DNA of 21,332 bases from Choristocarpus tenellus KU-1152 (Eukaryota; Phaeophyceae): NCBI GenBank assembly GCA_964200185.2, contig CAXNAD020000350.1:1-21332 (forward strand), read 5' to 3'. The notes below the pieces were generated by a model. That model had not been told where the DNA came from, ran no database searches, and worked only from the letters and a program-made list of their open reading frames with translations. Position numbers and translations under genes: made by a program. Positions 18,901-21,332 of this stretch are shown one piece after another (position 1 is the stretch's first letter; every line of letters begins with the position of its first letter).

Positions 18901-20274
18901 TAGATTTCAGGTATGACACTTACATTGTAATATCCTATATAACATACAATATCACGAATTGAGAAATGACTGGGTTCACCCTGATGTTCCAAGAACAATG
19001 ACTCTAAAGTTGCATTGATCAGCTGTCCACACAGGTGCATGTCTTCTAAAATAGTGCCACCTGCCAGTTAATTACTCTTGCCCTCGCCTCTAGATACTTC
19101 AAAAAGACTACAACATACGGATGTTCCTAGTTGGTGTGACCCAATGAAGACTCAGCTGCAATGTTCACAATACTTTTTCATGCACAGGATACAACATGCA
19201 ATTGAGCTCTTCCGGACAGTAACATCAGTACCCAGACGTCTCATATTGTGGCTGCGGGGAAAGGGGGGCACTTGGTATGCTCACCCAATACAGGTAAATC
19301 CCGTCTCAGGTGGTTTGAAGAATTGCTCTCAAGTTTTTTCCTCAGTGTGCAACCTTGTCTAGAAACTGTATGTTTTTGCTACCTATATTTTGTGAGTCCC
19401 TCTATGGAGTGGAGCGATCTATACCAGACCAGGGGAACTCATAATCATGTTTAAAAACCTTGCATTTTGGAGTAGTATTTACCCTAAGTCGCATCACAAA
19501 ACAGTATACAAGGAGTATGGGAGGGCAGCAGAAAAATAATGTGGCAAGGCCTAGGTCTCCTAGAACACGAAGTGTGGGAGAACCAACTTGTCTTGGATAT
19601 GAATTCTGTAGACTTGTGGAACCCGAAGTAATACAAAGGCAACAGTACCTAGAGGAATGTGTAAAAGGGCTTCAAAGTGGAGAATATTTGAGATAACAGT
19701 TCACTTTTGATACTGGTGCACCAGGTCCTTCATCGTCTAGAATACCACAGAGGAAAGCAGAGGTTCCAGGCAGCAGGGTGCACGTTTTCATCCGCGAGGG
19801 TTCAGGAGGTACAGAAATGCCATGAATATACCTGTTATTCCCATTTGCAACGTTGACACTTGAAATGACAGCAAATTCATAACAATCTTTACCCAACCAC
19901 TGGCTTGAGCGTTTTGAAGTTTGTGGAGGTTTCGTGAATATGTCTAGCATATAACCACTTCGATTTCCTTAGTTTGGTCTTGGATAGCATGTTGGAACAC
20001 TGCTGCACTGTCCAACCCTAACCCTAACCCTAACCCATCTCGTGTGGTGGATTCCTAACTATAAGGATTTGACACTTGACCTTCAAGGCATATTTCCTCC
20101 ATGGAATAAAATTTGTTTGACACCACAGGCAGTGCATGAAGAGTGGATCATAGGAGGGCACCGTCGCCGCACCATGCACATGCTACTTCTGTACATCCTC
20201 TATCTTACCAGCTTCACCCTTTCTGCAGTCTACAATTCTGGTCAAAACCGAACAAGCTCCTATCAGCTCACTAG
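71..20274 (+). CDS. Multi-exon gene: armadillo-like repeats + ankyrin repeats + first transmembrane helix (TRP-channel-like), partial at both ends
   Basis: This is a model of 21 exons: 71-314, 650-772, 1110-1238, 2175-2311, 3245-3391, 4992-5099, 5300-5521, 6590-6815, 7790-8080, 10573-10651, 11800-12200, 12492-12662, 14339-14452, 14929-15097, 15351-15541, 16496-16598, 17892-17983, 18488-18616, 18771-18910, 19188-19293 and 20129-20274. The exons total 3,468 nt, and the reading frame stays open across every junction. The N-terminal half is helical and armadillo/HEAT-like. The C-terminal half has about seven ankyrin repeats, then a basic linker and a hydrophobic helix followed by the sequon NRT. 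In known TRP channels a cytosolic ankyrin domain precedes S1 in this order. It is therefore inferred to be a membrane cation channel or a channel-like sensor. The first exon lacks a start codon and the pore region is off the window. The ankyrin/TM half is firm. The union with the armadillo half rests mainly on exon 10. The alternative is two adjacent genes, the first ending at the TGA at 8084-8086 and the second starting at the ATG at 11766. Confidence 0.6.
315..649 (+). other. Intron 1, no other feature seen
   Basis: Unique-looking AT-rich sequence between exons 1 and 2. The residual open frame to 416 is regarded as a run-on of exon 1. No repeat copy or RNA gene was seen. Confidence 0.4.
650..772 (+). 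CDS. Exon 2: armadillo-like repeat segment
   Basis: The frame reads VVQARFLSKVGA, then LQLQEAAKGLAVCAMHQ. The motif LQEAAKGLA resembles the central helix of an armadillo repeat. The donor CAG|GTAGTA at 772/773 leaves phase 0, matching exon 3. The acceptor is taken at 649 because it gives phase 0. AGs ending at 653, 659 and 672 are alternatives that would need another phase from exon 1. Confidence 0.55.
773..1109 (+). other. Intron 2, no other feature seen
   Basis: No transposon copy or RNA gene was recognised. Short overlapping open frames on both strands here lack splice context and look like chance. Confidence 0.45.
1110..1238 (+). CDS. Exon 3: armadillo-like repeat segment
   Basis: Acceptor ctctgtcag|GTG and donor CAG|GTATTT bound 43 codons in phase 0 at both ends. 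The translation contains ILEKGGLQILLNMLR and VRALLHIIRHCGQ. The order 'glutamate-x-Gly-Gly-hydrophobic...LL..L' followed by an Ala-Leu-Leu helix is the clearest armadillo signature in this half of the gene. Joined to exon 2 it makes a continuous repeat. Confidence 0.7.
1437..1692 (+). mobile_element. Family A inverted-repeat element, copy A1
   Basis: The left end is GAGTGAAAGTATCTTAGGG and the right end is AAGATACTTTGACTC, an imperfect inverted pair. The centre holds the family hairpin (CTACTCCGAAA with a complementary arm). The left end carries TTAGGGTTAGGG where most copies have TTAGAGGG. The right end is diverged and lacks the usual GGACGCGGC block. Flanks (atgc / tgcc) give no clean duplication. 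It lies in intron 3. Confidence 0.85.
1693..2174 (+). other. 3' part of intron 3
   Basis: No additional repeat was seen. The open frame at 2031-2315 enters this stretch, but only the part after the acceptor at 2174 is taken as exon 4. Confidence 0.35.
2175..2311 (+). CDS. Exon 4: charged helical segment
   Basis: The acceptor cattcacccag|CAC gives phase 0, matching exon 3, and the donor GAAG|GTGATG leaves phase 2. The peptide contains EAIMHRLASLVRPVRERAA and then a very basic WKDRRR. The Leu/Ala helix pair suits a HEAT/armadillo superhelix, and the basic end looks like a loop. An alternative donor (GC|GTGAGC near 2251) cannot be excluded. Confidence 0.45.
2312..2981 (+). other. 5' part of intron 4
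   Basis: AT-rich sequence in which no family A or B copy was recognised. The reverse-strand frames here (2215-2490, 2654-2875) show no recognisable protein character. Confidence 0.35.
2982..3163. repeat. Tandem duplication of a ~92 bp unit
   Basis: Two head-to-tail units start at 2982 and 3074. Both begin ACTCTCCCTCT, share CATCCTTTGCA, and later share CCAATTACGATCAGACAA followed by TATACTG and GATGCAA. They differ at scattered bases, so the duplication is not recent. The array ends about 80 bp before exon 5. Confidence 0.85.
3245..3391 (+). CDS. Exon 5: armadillo/HEAT-like helices
   Basis: The strong donor CTCGC|GTGAGTGCA ends the exon in phase 2. The peptide contains DTLVALVLGNEMTEMICLAV and then QCVERLSSQSVTAVSLMLA, two amphipathic helices typical of HEAT/armadillo repeats. 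The acceptor is ambiguous. AG at 3244 (or 3241) fits the phase of exon 4, while the better-looking acceptor atcaacag at 3275 would need a phase-0 partner. Confidence 0.6.
3689..3862 (+). mobile_element. Family B inverted-repeat element, copy B1
   Basis: The ends are GACCCAAAGTATCTGGGGGG and CCCCCCCAGATACTTTGAACC. Subterminal motifs are ACACCAGGGTGTCCATTTGG on the left and GAATGGACAGTCGCCA on the right. The element is about 174 bp with no coding capacity. The G tract beside the left end and the C tract beside the right end are family hallmarks. Confidence 0.85.
4048..4616 (+). mobile_element. Tandem array of three family A elements (A2a, A2b, A2c)
   Basis: Three left ends follow one another in the same orientation. 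A2a (about 4048-4144) stops inside the central hairpin. A2b (about 4145-4360) lacks its right end. A2c (4361-4616) is full length, ending CTCTAAGGTACTTTGA. All share GAAA(G/A)TATCTTAGAG at the start and ATTTTCC(T/C) before the hairpin. There is no sign of the missing pieces downstream, so simple nesting does not account for the array without later deletion. Confidence 0.85.
4617..4991 (+). other. 3' part of intron 5
   Basis: No repeat copy was seen. The frame of exon 6 is open upstream to 4900, with an extra good acceptor (ctttccag at 4918), but that acceptor gives the wrong phase for exon 5. It might belong to an alternative or unseen exon partner. Confidence 0.35.
4992..5099 (+). CDS. Exon 6
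   Basis: The acceptor aatggcag|G supplies one base to complete the codon from exon 5, and the donor ATTAG|GTGAGG leaves phase 2. The peptide reads HDIMASLTAQLHTHDAEEYI and then KFKGEDAQAESGIR, a helix followed by a charged loop. The phases at both ends agree with exons 5 and 7. The upstream acceptor at 4918 would lengthen the exon but break the phase. Confidence 0.5.
5300..5521 (+). CDS. Exon 7: armadillo-like repeats
   Basis: The acceptor cctgaacctcag|G and donor AGGAG|GTCAGT define the exon; the frame stops at a TGA soon after the donor. The peptide has a Ser-rich loop, then RLQRQCIATLSSLALSASG, then RLAVERGLLFLACFHWE and VRGEANLALR. RQCIATLSSLA and the Glu-Ala-Asn-Leu-Ala-Leu helix are very armadillo-like. 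This frame lacks an early Met, so it is easily missed by ORF calling. Both junction phases fit. Confidence 0.65.
5602..5859 (+). mobile_element. Family A element, copy A3
   Basis: Left end GAGTGAGAATGACTTAGAGG, right end CTCTAAAGTACTTTGACTC, central hairpin and GGACGCGGCTCTACCCTC block are all present. It is flanked by tgca (left) and tgta (right), a probable 4-bp target duplication with one change. It sits in intron 7. Confidence 0.88.
5860..6368 (+). other. Middle of intron 7
   Basis: AT-rich unique-looking sequence between element A3 and the microsatellite. No gene or repeat was recognised. Confidence 0.35.
6369..6452. repeat. Compound (AC)n(AG)n microsatellite
   Basis: About 14 AC units pass directly into a long AG run that degrades at its right end (aaagagagagat). 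Open frames on both strands here (His-Thr/Arg-Glu or Leu-Ser/Val-Cys runs) are products of the repeat. Confidence 0.97.
6590..6815 (+). CDS. Exon 8: helical segment
   Basis: The acceptor tcctacatacag|G gives one base, completing the codon from exon 7, and the donor GGGCAG|GTGTGG leaves phase 0. The peptide includes RLALPHPRWWSETDCLTWLG, LHQSLQKFLYASALQRAHP and ERLAGQAFIAQCGKSG. Its helices continue the armadillo-like superhelix. The frame stays open to a TGA at 7092, and a GC-type donor (CAG|GCAAGA at 7040/7041) is also phase 0, so a form about 75 codons longer is possible. Confidence 0.55.
6816..7789 (+). other. Intron 8
   Basis: The first 280 bp are an open run-on of exon 8, and a second frame here is also open. 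The rest carries no recognised repeat or gene. It ends in a pyrimidine-rich tract (ctctctcctccacacctttcag) that makes a strong acceptor. Confidence 0.45.
7790..8080 (+). CDS. Exon 9: helix then acidic/Gly-rich tail
   Basis: A strong pyrimidine-rich acceptor precedes 7790, and the donor AATGAG|GTATGA is phase 0. The peptide starts MQRHDLLSYPIEASPEEATS, then FLRNLRNLRLMADV (helix). An acidic stretch (GEEGEVDN), a Gly-rich run encoded by a G homopolymer (GLGGGKGGG), and LEQHGFSLWQ follow. If the donor is not used, the protein ends at a TGA at 8084-8086, making this a possible last exon of a separate armadillo gene. No AATAAA follows nearby. Confidence 0.6.
8176..8358 (-). mobile_element. Family B element, copy B2
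   Basis: The ends are GGGTCAAAGTAACTGGGGGG and CAGATACTTTGGGTC, inverted relative to B1. The flanks are tcaa on both sides, a perfect 4-bp target duplication. The internal block includes TTGCGATTTTTGTGTGATTT, which resembles part of family A. Confidence 0.9.
8412..8660 (+). mobile_element. Family A element, copy A4
   Basis: Left end GAGTGAAAGTATCTTAGGG, right end CTCTAAGATACTTTGGCTC. It is flanked on both sides by acgg, a perfect 4-bp target duplication. Like A1, its left end carries the telomere-like TTAGGGTTAGGG. The central hairpin is partly deleted. Confidence 0.92.
8661..9440. other. Intron 9 segment with a minus-strand open frame
   Basis: No repeat was found. On the minus strand a frame is open from 9453 down to the TGA at 9121-9123 (about 110 codons), with its first Met only half-way. 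It reads, in part, KLFVVFNDSYLPNLPKMETS and AKKKRLPLNESVEYYG. It looks somewhat protein-like but has no recognised family. It may be a decayed coding fragment or chance. A plus-strand frame near 8930 (AVDALLQLAFLFLLDES) lacks splice support. Confidence 0.25.
9441..9690 (+). mobile_element. Family A element, copy A5
   Basis: The left end GAGTGAAAGTATCTTAGAGG is intact. The hairpin (CTACTCCAAAACATTCCGGAG) and GGACGCGGCTCTACCCTC are present. The right terminus is changed to AAGGTACTTTTG, and no target duplication is seen. Confidence 0.88.
9691..10572 (+). other. 3' part of intron 9
   Basis: It contains an (AT)n microsatellite at about 9929-9955. Otherwise no gene is supported; several short frames on both strands lack splice context. 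Confidence 0.35.
9929..9955. repeat. (TA)n microsatellite
   Basis: About 13 TA units within intron 9, after TGGTACTTAA. Confidence 0.95.
10573..10651 (+). CDS. Exon 10 (candidate bridging exon)
   Basis: This small exon would link the armadillo half to the ankyrin half. Its frame reads ISRILKQTTAATAGFFPTE then TSRTSYI. The donor ACATAG|GTAATT leaves one base, exactly what exon 11 needs (G + CA = Ala), and the start is phase 0, as exon 9 requires. The acceptor could be at 10572, 10590 or 10593, all in frame. Support is phase and splice motif only, so this is the weakest essential exon in the model. Confidence 0.4.
10652..10912 (+). other. 5' part of intron 10
   Basis: No gene or repeat was recognised. 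A minus-strand frame here is not supported. Confidence 0.35.
10913..11172 (+). mobile_element. Family A element, copy A6
   Basis: Left end AAGTGAAAGCACCTTAGAGG, right end CTCTAAGATACTTTGACTC. It is flanked on both sides by ttac, a perfect 4-bp target duplication. The central palindrome CCTACTCCAAACTG is followed by its complementary arm TTTTGGAGTAGG. Confidence 0.93.
11648..11841 (+). repeat. Source copy of an inverted intragenic duplication
   Basis: This segment includes the end of intron 10, the exon 11 acceptor and the first 42 bp of exon 11. It recurs in reverse complement at 16916-17362. Shared blocks include AACAAGGGCAATGACTCGCA, CCCCCTATCCTGCAGCATCT and GACCAATTTGGAACT. It carries an ATG at 11766. 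Confidence 0.9.
11800..12200 (+). CDS. Exon 11: region before the ankyrin repeats
   Basis: The acceptor is excellent (cccccttccccctatcctgcag), two bases complete the codon from exon 10, and the donor TCGAG|GTAAGT is a near-perfect consensus. The peptide includes SWDTVEAADQFGTVRTFRLI, then a Pro/Asn/Ser-rich stretch, SNAQARQFLKPGSC, a Gly-rich stretch and RFLGLLVDEKGKSIVE. No family was recognised. The frame is open upstream to an ATG at 11766, which would serve as a start codon if the ankyrin gene were separate. Confidence 0.75.
12492..12662 (+). CDS. Exon 12: helical linker
   Basis: The acceptor cttcccaaaag|GTT and donor TTTAAGAAG|GTGGGA give 57 codons in phase 0 at both ends. The peptide includes EGSLHQQALQREAHRVLSQ and then VQHNSVEALCKASRPFKK, probably helical. 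It was not assigned to a domain. It directly precedes the first ankyrin exon. Confidence 0.6.
12663..14041 (+). other. 5' part of intron 12
   Basis: About 1.4 kb with no plus-strand exon seen. Several minus-strand frames of 60-90 codons occur (12768-12953, 13286-13501, 13422-13679). None has a recognised domain or a consistent exon series. They could be remains of an old insertion or chance. Confidence 0.3.
14042..14219 (-). mobile_element. Family B element, copy B3
   Basis: Ends GACTCAAAGAGTCTGGGGGG and CCCCTCCCAGATACGTTGAG. Internal blocks GTCCATTTGGGGCC, TTTTTGTGTGATTTGGTTGC and AAATGGACACCCTGGTGTAG match B1 and B2. The orientation is as in B2. No clear target duplication was seen. Confidence 0.88.
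14339..14452 (+). CDS. Exon 13: start of ankyrin repeat 1
   Basis: The acceptor atcctcag|GAC and donor AAGCCG|GTATGG bound 38 codons, phase 0 at both ends. The peptide ends DPRDGSTSLIRAVLDNKP, matching the 'D..G.TPL..A' half of an ankyrin repeat. It runs straight into the LV..LL half in exon 14. Confidence 0.8.
14453..14928 (+). other. Intron 13
   Basis: No repeat family or gene was recognised. A weak inverted similarity around ACCTCTCGT was noted and not accepted. Confidence 0.4.
14929..15097 (+). CDS. Exon 14: ankyrin repeats 1-2
   Basis: The acceptor tttggctccag|GAA and donor GCACAAG|GTGGGA leave phase 1. The peptide reads ELVKNLLAKGVNISIAD, then DDHQRTALLYSVIKKYDDIT and QMILRHHSAL. These are the second half of repeat 1 and a whole repeat 2, with the ankyrin TAL(H) position as TALLY. 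Confidence 0.9.
15238..15260. repeat. (TA)n microsatellite
   Basis: Roughly 11 TA units in intron 14. Confidence 0.95.
15351..15541 (+). CDS. Exon 15: Ser-rich insert and ankyrin repeat 3
   Basis: A strong acceptor (gctcctcactcccag|GG) brings two bases to complete a Gly codon; the donor GCGCAG|GTCAGT leaves phase 0. The peptide starts with a polar insert (SGKSVSSIFSENERSGR), then LDQRDYKGTAALHHAVADME and DIVQSLLQAKAQ, a clear ankyrin repeat. The insert splits repeats 2 and 3 and is probably a surface loop. Confidence 0.9.
15542..15901 (+). other. 5' part of intron 15
   Basis: No gene or repeat was recognised upstream of element A7. Confidence 0.4.
15902..16159 (-). mobile_element. Family A element, copy A7
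   Basis: It is inverted relative to A1-A6. The ends are GAGCCAAAGTATCTTAGAGG and CTCAAAGATACTTTCACTC. Flanked by tttt on both sides, compatible with a 4-bp duplication but within a T-rich tract. It contains GTTGCGATTTTGATGTAATT and the hairpin CTACTCCAAAACATTTTGGAG. Confidence 0.9.
16160..16495 (+). other. 3' part of intron 15
   Basis: No additional feature was seen before the exon 16 acceptor. Confidence 0.4.
16496..16598 (+). CDS. Exon 16: ankyrin repeat 4
   Basis: The acceptor ttcaacaacag|GTG and the strong donor ACTG|GTGAGT leave phase 1. The peptide VNIRDANKNSPLHLACQYGH then VDIVKSLIRYSANTG is an almost perfect ankyrin consensus. This is the best single piece of domain evidence in the window. 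Confidence 0.97.
16599..16915 (+). other. 5' part of intron 16
   Basis: No gene or repeat was recognised ahead of the inverted duplication. Confidence 0.4.
16916..17362 (-). repeat. Inverted copy of the exon 11 acceptor region, interrupted by element A8
   Basis: The part at 16916-17027 is the reverse complement of about 11724-11841, with only a few mismatches near the centre. The part at 17288-17362 matches about 11648-11722 (shared: CAACAACATAATT, CAGACATCATA and ATGAAAGTGT in the source orientation). Element A8 lies between them. The copy carries 42 bp of exon 11 and its splice acceptor in antisense orientation, so it is not expected to be used in this transcript. Confidence 0.88.
17028..17287 (-). 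mobile_element. Family A element, copy A8, inserted in the duplicated segment
   Basis: Ends GAGCCGAAGTATATTAGAGG and CCTAAGATACTTTAACTT. The right subterminal region carries CCTAACCCTAAG, the telomere-like variant seen in A1 and A4. Flanks gggt / ggtt are a possible 4-bp duplication with one change. It must be younger than the duplication it splits. Confidence 0.9.
17363..17891 (+). other. 3' part of intron 16
   Basis: No gene or repeat family was recognised. It ends with a T/C-rich tract and acceptor aatcacctcag. Confidence 0.4.
17892..17983 (+). CDS. Exon 17: ankyrin repeat 5
   Basis: Two leading bases complete the Gly codon from exon 16; the donor AATCAG|GTGAGC leaves phase 0. The peptide GARNVMLMTPLHIASQCLH then IKIVGILLKENQ keeps the TPLHIA core and the I..ILL helix. 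Confidence 0.92.
17984..18487 (+). other. Intron 17
   Basis: No repeat or gene was recognised. The minus-strand frame at 18075-18272 has no supporting features. Confidence 0.4.
18488..18616 (+). CDS. Exon 18: ankyrin repeat 6 with acidic insertion
   Basis: The acceptor ggcaatcacag|GGG and donor GAAGAG|GTAAAC give 43 codons, phase 0 at both ends. The peptide includes TAEDSRGWTALHYACRSHSN, then a loop and a run of five Glu. The outer helix of this repeat (VVQLLLRHGA) is in exon 19, so the acidic loop interrupts the repeat. Confidence 0.92.
18771..18910 (+). CDS. Exon 19: end of repeat 6 and capping ankyrin repeat 7
   Basis: The acceptor ttgcatgtag|GTG and donor TTTCAG|GTATGA leave phase 2. 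The peptide VVQLLLRHGASLHNLDKN, then NKPLDFGKYFDENQAEI is the end of repeat 6 and a terminal repeat in which KPLDFGKYF replaces the usual TPLHLA. A C-terminal helix (MQAVHDSLDF) follows. Confidence 0.92.
19188..19293 (+). CDS. Exon 20: basic linker before the membrane
   Basis: The acceptor catgcacag|G adds one base to make Arg; the donor ATACAG|GTAAAT leaves phase 0. The peptide IQHAIELFRTVTSVPRRLIL then WLRGKGGTWYAHPIQ fits the linker between an ankyrin domain and S1 in TRP-type channels, where a short 'HP' motif often precedes the membrane. That function is inferred. Confidence 0.75.
19505..19696 (+). CDS. Possible alternative terminal exon
   Basis: An AG at 19504 (cacaaaacag) opens a frame in phase 0 with exon 20 that runs to a TAA at 19694-19696. 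It reads, for instance, RSVGEPTCLGYEFCRLVEPE then RQQYLEECVKGLQSG. If spliced to exon 20 it would give a soluble armadillo/ankyrin protein without the membrane domain. The polypyrimidine tract is poor and no polyadenylation signal follows closely. Confidence 0.2.
   Translation, partial: YTRSMGGQQKNNVARPRSPRTRSVGEPTCLGYEFCRLVEPEVIQRQQYLEECVKGLQSGEYLR
20014..20036. repeat. Interstitial telomere-like repeat, about four CCCTAA units
   Basis: An uninterrupted AACCCT-type run of nearly four units lies inside intron 20. The unit is that of TTAGGG telomeres found in most animals and some relatives. Confidence 0.95.
20129..20274 (+). CDS. Exon 21: first transmembrane helix (S1-like) and extracellular loop
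   Basis: The acceptor gacaccacag|GCA and donor ACTAG|GTGATG leave phase 2. The peptide reads AVHEEWIIGGHRRRTMH, then the hydrophobic LLLYILYLTSFTLSAVY, then NSGQNRTSSYQLTR. A basic 'HRRR' cap before a helix of about 18 residues and a glycosylation sequon (NRT) after it suggest the membrane entry helix with the loop outside. TRP-type channels have this layout after ankyrin repeats. Remaining helices are not in the window. Confidence 0.8.
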
Positions 20275-21297
20275 GTGATGACAGGAAACGGAGAACAACA
20301 ACCCACCTTGGAACTGCCATCACAGAGTTCTAACTTTGTTGAATGCGCCCTCTGTAGTCAGCTTCTACTTCGGTGAACAATGTCTCTGCAGTTGATTATG
20401 ATAAACTGTAGGAAAATGACAAAGTAAGACAGGAAGTCGATGACTGGTTTATGCTCTTGAAATTTTGATGGATTACTTCAGTGGGCATGAAATTGTGTCC
20501 CCTATGCTCAATTTCACCTCCAGGACATTCCGTTGGTACACATGCTGTTCGTAATTTTATGTTATCTTCACCCTCAATGTTGATACTACTGACCTTGGCA
20601 CAACTTTGAGGGGTTGATAGAAGAGGCACATATGAACACATCGCTCCCTGGGAACTATTTATTCCAGTGTTGGGCAGAAACACATGGGGGTCATATTATT
20701 GGCAAGAATTCTCAGAATGCATACTGGCTCACATTGTGCGTAGAGTAACTCTGTAAGAATAATCCATAATTCTCCAGAGTGTGCATATCAAATAATAATA
20801 TATTGTGGTGAGTTGTCCATACTGACTGAAACCCTTGCTGACTACCTGCTATTTAAGATACCCCCTACCACTAAATATCACCTTTAGAAAACGGCTACAT
20901 AATGCATTTGGCATGTGTGTGAAAGTTTATTCACTATCATTGTGGAAGCTGGCATAAGTGATACTCTTGCACACCCTTTCTTCAGCTCATATGAACCTGT
21001 ATGTTTGCAGCAGAACATGAGCCTCTGGGGATTGAACTCCTAACATACCCCCCCCAAAAAATGTATGAGCCGGAAGGATGTGTTATTCACTTTTCATCTA
21101 TGATGAATATGAATTTTTCCCTTCAAAAATGTTGACAAGATGAATGTGGTATTCAGATAATTTTCCTTCTTTGGGCAGGCTGTCAACTAGAAGTGGTCAT
21201 TCAAACTGGCCACTACTAAAGGTCTACTTTACCACCATGAAATTGTTTTGAGAGTGTATCATTATTGCTCAGCTTAAGTGGCCTGTTTGGATTGCGA
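20275..21297 (+). other. Start of intron 21, with a weak candidate exon at 21179-21221
   Basis: About 1 kb without a firm exon. A good acceptor (ttttccttctttgggcag) at 21178 begins a short open frame (LSTRSGHSNWPLLK) in the phase required by exon 21, with a possible donor AAG|GTCTAC. It could be part of an S1-S2 loop. The minus-strand frame at 20396-20683 is not supported. Confidence 0.3.
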
Positions 21298-21332
21298 GAC
21301 CCAAAGTATCTGGGGGGGGGGGGGTCTACACA
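21298..21332 (+). mobile_element. Family B fragment at the right edge
   Basis: GACCCAAAGTATCTGGGGGG followed by more G and TCTACACA matches the left end of B1. The element continues outside the window. Confidence 0.88.

Larger units (their letters stand above)
19294..20128 (+). other. Intron 20
   Basis: It contains a possible alternative last exon (19505-19696) and a telomere-like tract (20014-20036). A minus-strand frame at 19672-19950 is open but unsupported. The AATAAA at about 20105 is intronic in this model. Confidence 0.4.

Noticed and set aside
20100-20112. AATAAA as a gene end signal
   Set aside because: It lies immediately before exon 21 with its in-phase acceptor, so it is read as intronic.
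1-21332. CRISPR array, bacterial operon, tRNA or rRNA genes
   Set aside because: No spaced direct repeats, ribosome binding sites or cloverleaf-like sequences were seen; the splice structure is eukaryotic.

Overview
This window looks like nuclear DNA from an intron-rich animal or close relative. It shows GT-AG introns, pyrimidine-rich acceptors, microsatellites, many short inverted-repeat transposons and a TTAGGG-type repeat. No bacterial operon, CRISPR array, rRNA or tRNA was seen. An early-branching marine invertebrate is a guess; the sequence does not identify the species.

The window is dominated by one plus-strand gene that I could follow through 21 exons, from 71 to 20274. Every proposed splice junction is phase compatible, giving about 1,155 codons with neither end present. 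The first nine exons (71-8080) encode short helical segments of armadillo/HEAT character and end in a Gly/Glu-rich tail. Exon 10 (10573-10651) is small and is the weak link. Exons 11-12 encode an unrecognised region. Exons 13-19 (14339-18910) encode about seven ankyrin-type repeats. Exons 20-21 (19188-20274) encode a basic linker, the first hydrophobic helix and an N-glycosylation sequon. The ankyrin-linker-helix order resembles a TRP-type cation channel entering S1; the rest of the pore domain would lie beyond the window. If the 5' and 3' halves are one gene, the architecture is armadillo + ankyrin + channel-like membrane domain, which I do not recognise as standard.

The introns hold two related families of non-autonomous inverted-repeat elements. 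Family A is about 250 bp and occupies eight loci, including a tandem array at 4048-4616. Family B is about 180 bp with G/C homopolymers next to its ends: three full copies plus one fragment at each edge of the window. Several copies have 4-bp target duplications. An inverted duplication puts a copy of the exon 11 acceptor region into a later intron of the same gene, and a family A element later split that copy. Telomere-like repeats occur at 20014-20036 and inside the ends of three family A copies.

All gene calls come from reading frames, splice motifs and repeat patterns. No alignment or expression evidence was available.
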